From the NCBI RefSeq assembly GCF_000244895.1, contig NZ_CM001441.1, positions 1,694,226 to 1,758,225 of the forward strand: a stretch of 64,000 nucleotides of DNA, in the 5' to 3' direction. The notes below the pieces were generated by a model. That model was not told the DNA's origin and did no database searches. It was given only the letters and a program-made list of their open reading frames with translations. Made by a program: the position numbers and the translations under genes. Each line of letters begins with the position of its first letter. Position 1 is the first letter of the stretch. Of the stretch, positions 1-7,666 are shown piece by piece. Source of the stretch: Desulfosporosinus youngiae DSM 17734. Its GTDB lineage: Bacteria; Bacillota; Desulfitobacteriia; Desulfitobacteriales; Desulfitobacteriaceae.

Positions 1-2
1 TA

Positions 3-836
3 ATCGGAGTCCATTTGAACGACCTCGAAGTACTTTCCGTTCTTAATGATCTTCCTGAAGCAAGAGATTCTTCGGAAACCATGGAACTTCTCCTGAATCA
101 GACCTGGGTAATTATCAATTTTTTGCCGGTTAAAGTGAAGGATCAGATTGTAGGGCAAGTGATAACTATAAAAGACAAAACAGAAGTGCGTAAAATGGCG
201 GAGGAATTAACAGGTGTCAGGACGTTTATAGAAGCTCTAAGAGTACAAAATCATGAGTCATTAAATAAATTGCATACGATTGCGGGTCTTATCCAGTTAA
301 ACAGAGTACAGGAAGCGATGGAGTATGTTTACAACGTAACAGCGGAACAACAGGAAGTGACCAGATTTTTAAGTCAGAATATCAAACACCCAAGTGTCGC
401 GGGTTTACTTTTAGGAAAGTATAACCGGGGAAAAGAACTAAAAGTCGATGTTTTATTTGAGCATGATTCCAGTTTGGGAGAATTGCCGGAGAGTATTGAT
501 AGTACTGCGTTGACGATTATTTTAGGAAATTTATTGGAAAATGCTATGGAAGCGGTTGTGGGAAAAGAATTATGTGAGGTGCATTGCCGTATAAAGCAAG
601 AGGATACAGTTTTGATTTTCAGCGTTGAAGATACTGGGGGAGGAATCCCCCCGGAGGATCAGATGAAAGTATTTCAATGGGGATTTTCAACGAAAGGAAC
701 CGGAAATCGCGGGATTGGTCTTCCTCTGGTTAAACAGACTATAGAAAGGCTTGGGGGGACGATAGAACTTGAGTCCGGAAACTGGGGGACGCGCTTCGGC
801 GTCAGGCTGCCTCTTAAAGGTGCACATTTATTATAG
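3..836 (+). CDS. CitA/DcuS-type sensor histidine kinase, 5' truncated by window edge
   Basis: Membrane sensor kinase of the citrate/C4-dicarboxylate family; only the cytoplasmic part is visible. The reading frame is open to the window edge, so the TTG at 15 is not a real start. Seen in order: end of a PAS domain, the CitA/DcuS linker with 'AEELTGVR', the phospho-acceptor segment 'QNHESLNKLHTIAGL' (His codon near 252), N box 'LENAMEA', G1 'DTGGGIP' and G2 'GIGLPLVK'. The periplasmic ligand domain and membrane helices lie outside the window. The response regulator follows 45 bases downstream. By family knowledge the ligand is a di- or tricarboxylate such as fumarate, malate, succinate or citrate; which one cannot be read here. 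Confidence 0.93.
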   Translation: MGVHLNDLEVLSVLNDLPEARDSSETMELLLNQTWVIINFLPVKVKDQIVGQVITIKDKTEVRKMAEELTGVRTFIEALRVQNHESLNKLHTIAGLIQLNRVQEAMEYVYNVTAEQQEVTRFLSQNIKHPSVAGLLLGKYNRGKELKVDVLFEHDSSLGELPESIDSTALTIILGNLLENAMEAVVGKELCEVHCRIKQEDTVLIFSVEDTGGGIPPEDQMKVFQWGFSTKGTGNRGIGLPLVKQTIERLGGTIELESGNWGTRFGVRLPLKGAHLL

Positions 837-881
837 AGCGTATGGAACTATACGTGAAGGTTCTAAAAGGAGGAGAAACTT

Positions 882-1577
882 ATGAATCCAATTGACTTAG
901 TCTTAGTAGAAGATGATCCCATGGTGATGGAAGTCAATGAGGGATTTGTTAAACGAATCGGCGGATTTCGAATTTGCGGTAAAGCAAAGACAGGAAAAGG
1001 AGCCTTAGAACTTATTCAAGAGTTAAGACCGCATTTGGTAATTTTAGACATTTACCTGCCGGATTGCAATGGTATTCAAATACTTCGGGAAATAAGACGT
1101 CAGGGGATACCTACCGATATTATTTTGATTACGGCAGCTCAAGATGTGGCAACTGTTCAAGCCGGTTTACATTTCGGCATCGTAGACTATATCATCAAAC
1201 CCTTTAAATTTGAACGGATCGAAGCCGCCCTGAACAATTATCGCTCCTATGCCGAACAATTCAGAAATCGGGGAGAAATGAATCAAGAAGATTTAGACCG
1301 CCTGATCAAAATTCTGCCCAGTCAGGAAAGTTATTACAGAAAGAGCCGTGAACCATTGCCCAAAGGATTGCGGGAGATTACTCTTCAGCAAGTTTATAAT
1401 TTCCTTAAAGAGAGACAAGTCGGGCTCTCAGCGGAGGAAGTCGCTGAAGGGGCGGGTCTGGCACGGGTCACCGCCCGAAGGTATTTAGAGTATCTGGAAA
1501 AAATCGATCAAGTTCTACTGGAAACTCAATACGGATCTGTGGGCAGGCCGATTAACAAATACAAAATTGTACTTTAG
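882..1577 (+). CDS. CitB/DctR-type response regulator
   Basis: DNA-binding partner of the upstream sensor kinase. The receiver domain covers residues 5-120, with acidic pocket E10-D11-D12, phospho-acceptor D56 in 'LVILDIYLP' and the switch lysine in 'IIKPFKFERI'. The C-terminal half (about 165-231) holds a CitB-type winged helix-turn-helix ('LSAEEVAEGAGLARVTARRY'). A strong ribosome site (AAAGGAGGAG) precedes the ATG. The stop codon lies in the loop of a terminator hairpin, so kinase and regulator end as one unit and dctP has its own start signals. Family members activate dicarboxylate or citrate uptake and fermentation genes. Confidence 0.93.
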   Translation: MNPIDLVLVEDDPMVMEVNEGFVKRIGGFRICGKAKTGKGALELIQELRPHLVILDIYLPDCNGIQILREIRRQGIPTDIILITAAQDVATVQAGLHFGIVDYIIKPFKFERIEAALNNYRSYAEQFRNRGEMNQEDLDRLIKILPSQESYYRKSREPLPKGLREITLQQVYNFLKERQVGLSAEEVAEGAGLARVTARRYLEYLEKIDQVLLETQYGSVGRPINKYKIVL

Positions 1578-1593
1578 AGTACAATTTTTTTTA
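1563..1593 (+). terminator. Intrinsic terminator overlapping the response-regulator stop codon
   Basis: An 11-bp perfect stem AAAATTGTACT (1563-1573) / AGTACAATTTT (1578-1588) with loop TTAG, running into a U-run. The TAG stop of the upstream gene (1575-1577) is inside the loop. The last three codons are therefore part of the terminator. Confidence 0.85.
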
Positions 1594-1701
1594 TTAGACC
1601 AATAAGACCAGAAACATCAATAGGACCAAAAGTATTGAGAATAGTCTGAAAATATACTAAACTTAAAACACTTTATATTGACAGATGAAAGGGAGCAACG
1701 A

Positions 1702-2712
1702 ATGGCCGGAAAACGTTGGATTTTAGTTATCATAATCTTGGCTCTGGGATTATCAGGTTGTCATAGCAGAGTTATAGATGGGCAGCAAGTTAATAAGGAA
1801 GACAAAATAATCATTAAGTTTTCCCATGTCGTTGACGAAAACACTCCCAAGGGACTGGCAGCTATTCGCTTTGCTCAGCTTATCTCAGAACGCTCCGGCG
1901 GCTCAATCGAAGTTCAGGTTTTTCCAAACTCTCAATTATTTAAGGATGGCGAAGAATTTGAGGCTTTAAGCCGGGGAGATGTACAAATGATTGCCCCGGC
2001 AACTTCGAAGCTGACTCAGCTTTTCCCTCAGTGGCAAGTTATGGATCTTCCGTATTTTTTTGACGATTTGGAAAGCGTTCATCAAACCATGGATGGCCCC
2101 CTTGGCAAGGCTTTACTCAGTCAGTTGGAAGAAAAAAATATGCGTGGGCTGGCGATGTGGGACAGCGGCTTTAAACACTTGACCAATAATGTCCATCCAA
2201 TTATTAAACCCAGTGATTTTGACGGTTTAAGCTTCAGGGTTATGTCTCCGGGAATTTTGCAGGCCCAGTTTAATAAGTTTGGGGCAGAGGCGGTTTTTCT
2301 TCCGTTTAATGATGTTTATGAGGCTCTCAGTAAAGGAAAGGTGGATGGCCAGGAAAATACGATTTCCAATATTTATACTCAGCAATTTGACCAAGTACAA
2401 ACGTATTTAACCCTTAGCCAGCATGGATTTTTAGGGTATGCCGTGATTGTTAATGCTGAGTTTTGGGATCAGCTCCCCAGTCAGGCCCGTGAACTGTTAG
2501 AGAAGACGATAGTGGAAGTGACGGAGTGGGAGAGAGAAACGGCCGAACGGTTAAATGAAGAACAATTAGAGAAAATCAAGAAACTAAATAAGATCAGCAT
2601 TTATGCCCTGACCAGTCAGGAAAAAAGTACTTGGAAAGCCGATTTTTCCTCGGTCTACTCTAAATTCGAAAAAGAAATTGGTTTGGAGTTTCTTAACGAA
2701 GTGAGGAAATAG
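1702..2712 (+). CDS. dctP: TRAP-type C4-dicarboxylate-binding lipoprotein (DctP family)
   Basis: Extracytoplasmic substrate-binding protein of the TRAP DctP family. The N terminus has a hydrophobic signal and lipobox 'LSGC', so the mature protein is a membrane-anchored lipoprotein. The family core is clear: 'FSHVVDENTPKG', 'GGSIEVQVFPNSQL' and 'GLSFRVM' (the latter includes the conserved substrate-carboxylate Arg region). I start at ATG 1702, which has AAAGGGAG 7-8 bases upstream; the TTG at 1678 has no ribosome site. No dctQ or dctM membrane subunits follow. Its position directly after a CitA/DcuS-type two-component system resembles Bacillus subtilis dctB-dctS-dctR, where a TRAP-like binding protein assists sensing. 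A co-receptor role is therefore as likely as transport. Confidence 0.9.
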   Translation: MAGKRWILVIIILALGLSGCHSRVIDGQQVNKEDKIIIKFSHVVDENTPKGLAAIRFAQLISERSGGSIEVQVFPNSQLFKDGEEFEALSRGDVQMIAPATSKLTQLFPQWQVMDLPYFFDDLESVHQTMDGPLGKALLSQLEEKNMRGLAMWDSGFKHLTNNVHPIIKPSDFDGLSFRVMSPGILQAQFNKFGAEAVFLPFNDVYEALSKGKVDGQENTISNIYTQQFDQVQTYLTLSQHGFLGYAVIVNAEFWDQLPSQARELLEKTIVEVTEWERETAERLNEEQLEKIKKLNKISIYALTSQEKSTWKADFSSVYSKFEKEIGLEFLNEVRK

Positions 2713-2829
2713 AGTGAACCGCAGGGAGGATTTTCAAAGGATTGGTAATTCTCATTTAGGGAGGTGAGGCCGGAACTTGGGAGAGCTCAAGTGAAAAGGG
2801 CACAATTTATTTAAGGAGGAGGGTATTCA

Positions 2830-4059
2830 TTGAAAAAAGCTAAATGGCGCTTGTTAACAGTTTTGGTTTTAATTATGGGGCTTTTAGTCACAACGGCAGG
2901 CTGCGGAAGCCAGAAAACTAAAGGAGCGGCGGAAGCGATTAAAGTGGGAGTTATTCTGCCTCTAACCGGAAGTGAAGCGATTTTCGGAAATATGGAGAAA
3001 AATGCCTTTGAAATGGCTTATGAAGAACTTAAGGCAGCCGGTAAGACAACAATTGGAGGCAGAGAAATCACCCTGTTGTTTGAAGATGATCAGGGTAAAC
3101 AGGATGTAGCCAAGTCGGCCACAGAAAAGCTCATTAATCAGGATAAGGTTTCCATGTTAAGCGGCGCTTACAGCAGTGCCTCAACCAATGTTATTGCCGG
3201 TGCCGCTCAGTCTATGAGCATGCCTTTCCTTATCGCCACCGGATCAGCGGACGACATCACTAAGAAAGGCTGGCAATGGGTTTTCCGAGGGACTGCCGCT
3301 CCGGCAAGCAAATACACTATCTCTCTCTGGCAGATGATTGATCAGGTCGTCAAGCCCCAGTCGGTTGCTATTATCTATGAAAGTACTGATTTTGGCAAGT
3401 CATCAGCCAAAAGCTTTAAGGCTGAAGCAGAAAAAAGAGGGCTGAAGATTGTTTACGATCAACCCTATGAGTCCGGTGCCATCGACTTTAAACCGATGCT
3501 TGCTAAAGTTAAAAATGCCAACCCCGATATGGTTTTTGCAGTCTCCTATCTGATGGACGCGTCCATGATTGTCAAACAATCGAAGGAGCTCGATTTCAAT
3601 ACAAAACTGTTTGTCGGAGGGGGCGCTGGATATACTCTGCCTGAATTCAGGGAAAATGCCGGCGACGCTTCCGAATATATTGCCTCCAGTACTCTGTGGG
3701 TACCCACGGTTACCTGGCCGGGTGCTAAAGAATTCTTTGAAAAGTATAAGCAAAAGTTTGGTAAAGAACCGGATTACCATGGCGCCCAGGCCTATGCTAC
3801 TATGTATATTATCGGGGATGCCCTGAATAGAGCTAAAGAATTTAACAATACAGGCATTCAAAAGGCTCTCAAAGAAACCGATCTGATGACGGTTATGGGT
3901 CCGATTAAGTTTGAGGACTGGGAAGGGTATACCAATCAAAACAAACCCTATTCTTATGTTGTGCAATGGCAGAAGGGAAAGCTGGAAGTTATATGGCCGG
4001 AAGACGTAAAATCGTCACCCTATCTCTATCCGGTGCCTAATTGGAAGGATAGAACATAA
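2830..4059 (+). CDS. livK: Branched-chain amino-acid-type ABC transporter, substrate-binding lipoprotein
   Basis: Type I periplasmic-binding-protein fold (LivK/LivJ family, Peripla_BP_6). The signal peptide ends in lipobox 'TTAGC', so the protein is a lipoprotein. Family blocks: 'IKVGVILPLTGSEAIFG', 'LLFEDDQGKQDVAKSATEKL' and 'HGAQAYATMYIIGDAL'. The start is TTG with AAGGAGG 9-10 bases upstream. At 409 residues it is of normal length. It is first in a five-gene importer operon and separated from livH by a hairpin (4084-4119) that could set higher expression of the binding protein. Family members bind leucine/isoleucine/valine, but relatives bind urea, amides or aromatic acids, so the substrate is not fixed. 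Confidence 0.92.
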   Translation: MKKAKWRLLTVLVLIMGLLVTTAGCGSQKTKGAAEAIKVGVILPLTGSEAIFGNMEKNAFEMAYEELKAAGKTTIGGREITLLFEDDQGKQDVAKSATEKLINQDKVSMLSGAYSSASTNVIAGAAQSMSMPFLIATGSADDITKKGWQWVFRGTAAPASKYTISLWQMIDQVVKPQSVAIIYESTDFGKSSAKSFKAEAEKRGLKIVYDQPYESGAIDFKPMLAKVKNANPDMVFAVSYLMDASMIVKQSKELDFNTKLFVGGGAGYTLPEFRENAGDASEYIASSTLWVPTVTWPGAKEFFEKYKQKFGKEPDYHGAQAYATMYIIGDALNRAKEFNNTGIQKALKETDLMTVMGPIKFEDWEGYTNQNKPYSYVVQWQKGKLEVIWPEDVKSSPYLYPVPNWKDRT

Positions 4060-4083
4060 TTCTCAGGATTTCTACAGCATTGG

Positions 4084-4119
4084 GGCAAATGGAAGAAGTA
4101 TAATCCTCTTCCATTTGCC
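4084..4119 (+). promoter_or_regulatory. Inter-cistronic hairpin between livK and livH
   Basis: Perfect 13-bp inverted repeat GGCAAATGGAAGA (4084-4096) / TCTTCCATTTGCC (4107-4119) with a 10-base loop. There is no U-run after it, so it is more likely an mRNA-stabilising or partial attenuation hairpin than a full terminator. Confidence 0.6.
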
Positions 4120-4162
4120 ATCTCAGCACAGCAAGTGAGATATCGCATTGGGGGGTTAATAC

Positions 4163-5038
4163 ATGATGTTATTTGGCCAGTCGGTTGTATCAGGTATCCT
4201 GCTTGGGTCTATGTATGCTTTAATTGCTCTTGGAATGACCCTGATTATGGGAGTCATGAAAATCATTAACCTGGCCCATGGAGCTATTGTTATGGTGGGG
4301 ATGTACGTTACCTACGTCTGTTTTCAGCAATTTGGAATTGATCCCTATCTTGGTATGTTCGTAGCGATGCTGGTTGCCTTTTTGATTGGCTGCCTCATCC
4401 AGAAGTATATGATTAATATCTTAGTCAAAGTTGAATCCATACTTCCTCAGAATCAGGTTCTGCTTACCATCGGTATCATGCTGGTCTTAACCGAAATTGC
4501 CCGGCTGATTTTCAAGTCTGACTATCGATCCGTTGCCACAGGGTACTCCTCCAACACGATTTTTTTGGCTGATATGTCAATCAGTGTACCCATGTTAATA
4601 GGATTTTTTATTGCCATTGCCTTTACAACTCTGCTTCATTTATTTTTAACGAAAACAGACCTGGGCAAGTCTATCCGAGCTACTGCTCAGGATCGGGATG
4701 CAGCTGTGTACATGGGTGTGAATGCTTCGAAAATTACGGTAATAACCTTTGGGATTGGCTCTGCGTTAGCAGCCGCGGGCGGTTCCCTGCTCTTGCCGAT
4801 TTTTTACTTATATCCGGATGTAGGACAATTGTTTAATGCCAAGTCGTTTATTATCACTATTTTAGGCGGAATGGGCAGTACCATGGGGGCTATAATCGGC
4901 GCTATAATTCTGGGTACTGCGGAATCCTTAGGTGCTACTTATATTTCTATGGGATATAAGGATCTGGTTGGCCTGATCATGTTTATCCTGGTGCTGTTGT
5001 TTTTGCCTGGCGGCTTAAGAAGCTTTGTACGGAGGTGA
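4163..5038 (+). CDS. livH: Branched-chain amino-acid-type ABC transporter permease LivH
   Basis: Membrane permease of the BPD_transp_2 family, 291 residues, about eight hydrophobic segments. Typical LivH motifs are present: 'GSMYALIALGMTLIMGVMKIINLAHG' near the N terminus (shown here only as a family hallmark region, residues 15-40), 'ATAQDRDAAVYMGVN' (coupling loop to the ATPase) and 'ILGGMGSTMGAIIGA' near the C terminus. A GGGGGG-rich ribosome site precedes the ATG pair at 4163. livM begins seven bases after the stop, so the two permeases are translated from one message and form the heterodimeric channel. Confidence 0.94.
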   Translation: MMLFGQSVVSGILLGSMYALIALGMTLIMGVMKIINLAHGAIVMVGMYVTYVCFQQFGIDPYLGMFVAMLVAFLIGCLIQKYMINILVKVESILPQNQVLLTIGIMLVLTEIARLIFKSDYRSVATGYSSNTIFLADMSISVPMLIGFFIAIAFTTLLHLFLTKTDLGKSIRATAQDRDAAVYMGVNASKITVITFGIGSALAAAGGSLLLPIFYLYPDVGQLFNAKSFIITILGGMGSTMGAIIGAIILGTAESLGATYISMGYKDLVGLIMFILVLLFLPGGLRSFVRR

Positions 5039-5045
5039 GTAGGGA

Positions 5046-6008
5046 ATGAAAAATAAAAATTGGCTGTTTACGCTGTTGGCACTTGTCATAGCATTAGTTA
5101 TCCCGCTGCTGATTAAAGCCCCTTATCAACTGCACATGATTATATTAATTCTTATTTGGGCTACCATCGGTACATCCTGGAACTTGCTCGGCGGATATGG
5201 CGGTCAGGTTTCCTTCGGCCATGCAGCATTCTTTGGCTTGGGTGCCTATTCCGCAGGAATGTTAAACCTGTATTTTGAGTTATCTCCCTGGTGGGGTATG
5301 CTGCTTGGCCCTCTGGCTGCTGCCATTATAGCGTTTCCTATCGGGTTGATCTGTTTCCGGCTGAGAGGACCCTATTTTGCCCTGGCAATGCTGGCCTTAG
5401 GTGAGATTTTCAGAATTTTGTTTACTAATTTGTCCGTGACAAATGGAGCCCAGGGAATTTTAATTATGCCGGCAATTACTTCGAAAGCCTGGTATTACTA
5501 TATAGCTCTGGCTATTTTAGTCGTTACGGTCATGACAACCTACAAGATCGTAAACTCTAAAATCGGTTATTATCTGGTTTCAATAAGGGAAGACCAGGAT
5601 GCCGCAACCTCTTTGGGGATTCCCACAACAACCTATAAAATTATCGCTTTGCTGCCAAGCGCTTTTTTCACCGGACTGGCCGGGGCGCTCTACATGAATT
5701 ATGTAGCCTTCATAGATCCGAAAATAGTGTTTAATTTAGTCAACGTATCCATCATGATCATCTTAGTTGTTATGCTGGGAGGTCCTGCCACAACCTGGGG
5801 GCCCACAATCGGGGCAGCCATTTATATAATTTTGGGAGAACTGTTCCGGGCAACCCTTGGAGCGGCCAATGTACTGGTATTTGGTTTGCTTGTGTGTATC
5901 ATCATCATGTTTATGCCTAATGGGATTTTAGGAGCGTTAACGAGTCTGAGGCGATTTGTGAGGCAACAGAAAGGCTGGCCGGGAGGTACAAAACATGAGT
6001 CTGTTTGA
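5046..6008 (+). CDS. livM: Branched-chain amino-acid-type ABC transporter permease LivM
   Basis: Second permease of the importer, 320 residues with multiple membrane helices. The LivM hallmarks are 'LGGYGGQVSFGHAAFFGLGA' (residues about 47-66), the EAA-like loop 'SIREDQDAATSLGI' and 'VVMLGGPATTWGPTIGAA'. Translation is coupled: the livG ATG lies 14 bases inside the end of this gene. It pairs with LivH in the membrane. Confidence 0.94.
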   Translation: MKNKNWLFTLLALVIALVIPLLIKAPYQLHMIILILIWATIGTSWNLLGGYGGQVSFGHAAFFGLGAYSAGMLNLYFELSPWWGMLLGPLAAAIIAFPIGLICFRLRGPYFALAMLALGEIFRILFTNLSVTNGAQGILIMPAITSKAWYYYIALAILVVTVMTTYKIVNSKIGYYLVSIREDQDAATSLGIPTTTYKIIALLPSAFFTGLAGALYMNYVAFIDPKIVFNLVNVSIMIILVVMLGGPATTWGPTIGAAIYIILGELFRATLGAANVLVFGLLVCIIIMFMPNGILGALTSLRRFVRQQKGWPGGTKHESV

Positions 6009-6714
6009 GGCTAAAAGCATTGTGAAGAGTTTTGGTGGTAATACAGCTGTTAATAACTTAAGCTTCACGGTGGAAAAGGGCGAAATTTTAGGTATTATCG
6101 GCCCCAATGGTTCCGGTAAGACCACGGTTTTTAATCTCATCAGTTGTTTTTTCCCTCTTACTTCCGGAGAAATTTATTTCAAAGGAAAAAGGATTGACCA
6201 AGTGCCGGCTCATGATATATGTAAGTTAGGAATAGGAAGAACCTTTCAGGTGGTCAAACCGTTAAAACGCATGACCGTGCTGGAAAACGTGACGGTAGGG
6301 GCATTTCTGCGCACAAACAGCATGACAAAGGCAAAGCTTAAGGCTGAGGAGACCGTGGATTTCTGCGGATTGAGCCAGTTTAAAAACTATGAGGCTAAAA
6401 GTTTGCCCATTGCGCTGCGCAAAAGGCTGGAAATTGCCAGGGCCCTTGCTTCAGACCCGGAATTGATTATGCTGGATGAAACCTGCGCAGGGCTGAACCC
6501 GAGGGAGTCAGAAGAGGCTATAGCCATCATCAAGAGGATTCGTGAGGCAGGGAAGACCATAATTATTGTTGAACACATCATGAAAGTCATGATGGGGATC
6601 TCTGACCGCATTCTGGCGATAAACTTCGGAAGCCAGATCACCATCGGAAAACCGCAGGAAGTAGCGAGACATCCTGAGGTAATTAAAGCATATTTAGGTG
6701 ATGACCATGCTTAA
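5995..6714 (+). CDS. livG: ABC transporter ATP-binding protein LivG
   Basis: Cytoplasmic ATPase subunit, 239 residues. Walker A is 'GPNGSGKTT', Walker B 'LIMLDETCAGLNP' and the switch His is in 'IIIVEHIMKVM'. The signature segment reads 'LPIALRKRLEIARAL' rather than LSGGQ; such divergent LRKRLE-type signatures do occur in LivG proteins, so this need not mean loss of function. GGGAGGT lies 8 bases before the ATG, within livM. Overlap with livF shows tight coupling. Confidence 0.93.
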   Translation: MSLFEAKSIVKSFGGNTAVNNLSFTVEKGEILGIIGPNGSGKTTVFNLISCFFPLTSGEIYFKGKRIDQVPAHDICKLGIGRTFQVVKPLKRMTVLENVTVGAFLRTNSMTKAKLKAEETVDFCGLSQFKNYEAKSLPIALRKRLEIARALASDPELIMLDETCAGLNPRESEEAIAIIKRIREAGKTIIIVEHIMKVMMGISDRILAINFGSQITIGKPQEVARHPEVIKAYLGDDHA

Positions 6715-7411
6715 AGTAATAAATCTTAATGCATCCTACAAAGATCTTCAGGTTTTATGGGACGTTTCATTTGAAGTAAAACAAGGGGAGCTAGTCGTAC
6801 TGCTCGGGGCGAACGGAGCGGGTAAAACCACAATTTTAAACAGTATCTCAGGAATAATACCTGGTACAAAGGGAGTTATAGAATTTCTTGGCACAGACAT
6901 TACTAAGCTGGCAAGCTTTAAGATTGCGGCTCAGGGTATCATTCATGTGCCGGAGGGCCGGCGTCTTTTCCCGGAAATGAGCGTAAAAGAAAACCTGGAA
7001 ATGGGATCACTGCTGCCTGAAGCTAAAAGCAAACGAAAAGAGACTATGAAAAAGGTCTTTGAATTATTTCCGATTTTGCATGAAAAGCAACATCAAGAAG
7101 CAGGTGATCTCAGTGGGGGCCAGCAGCAAATGCTCGCCATGGGCAGAGGATTGATGGCCCTGCCCAAGCTGCTGATATTGGATGAACCGTCCCTTGGGCT
7201 TTCCCCGGTGTTGGTAACTCAGATTTTTGACATAGTGAAAGAGATAAACTCTCAGGGAGTTACTGTGTTGCTGGTAGAACAGAATGTGGCAAAAACCTTA
7301 AGCATGTGCAACCGGGCCTATGTCTTGGAGAACGGCAGAGTCGTTATGGAAGGAGAGGGTAAAGAACTGTTGAACAATGACCACATTAAAGAAGCCTATT
7401 TAGGAATATAG
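6707..7411 (+). CDS. livF: ABC transporter ATP-binding protein LivF
   Basis: Second ATPase subunit, with Walker A 'GANGAGKTT', canonical signature 'LSGGQQQMLAMGRGLM', Walker B 'LLILDEPSLGLSP' and H-loop region 'VLLVEQNVAKTL'. Three in-frame starts exist (GTG 6698, ATG 6701, ATG 6707). I choose 6707 because AGGTGA ends 5 bases before it and the protein then begins 'MLKVINLN', as LivF proteins usually do. The gene overlaps the livG stop by 8 bases and ends the operon before a terminator. Confidence 0.93.
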   Translation: MLKVINLNASYKDLQVLWDVSFEVKQGELVVLLGANGAGKTTILNSISGIIPGTKGVIEFLGTDITKLASFKIAAQGIIHVPEGRRLFPEMSVKENLEMGSLLPEAKSKRKETMKKVFELFPILHEKQHQEAGDLSGGQQQMLAMGRGLMALPKLLILDEPSLGLSPVLVTQIFDIVKEINSQGVTVLLVEQNVAKTLSMCNRAYVLENGRVVMEGEGKELLNNDHIKEAYLGI

Positions 7412-7476
7412 CTCATGGATGGCTTATGGAGAAGTATAAATTGAAATGAGTTGTAAGGTAAAATAAATAGTGTTTA

Positions 7477-7510
7477 AAAGCCCAGTTGTATTTCGCAGCT
7501 GGGCTTTTCC
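7477..7510 (+). terminator. Intrinsic terminator of the liv operon
   Basis: Stem AAAAGCCCAG (7477-7486) / CTGGGCTTTT (7499-7508), extendable by three pairs with one G-U pair, followed by a short U-run. It separates livF from the sigma-54 activator. Confidence 0.85.
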
Positions 7511-7666
7511 AATATTGGTAAAGAAAATTTTGGGGATTCCTTAATTTTATGGTAAAATTAAATCTAATAATTCCAAAAATTATAACAATTCCAGCAGGAT
7601 TTTAAAAATAAGAAGCGAATATTCTAATATCTACAACAATTGTTCAATATTTGGGAGGTATAAAAA

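Noticed and set aside
3403-3966. 187-codon minus-strand frame inside livK
   Set aside because: Antisense shadow of a clear family member; no ribosome site and no recognisable protein.
6401-6450. LivG as a non-functional ATPase because of its unusual signature segment
   Set aside because: Similar LRKRLE-type signatures are found in LivG proteins and Walker A/B and the switch His are intact.
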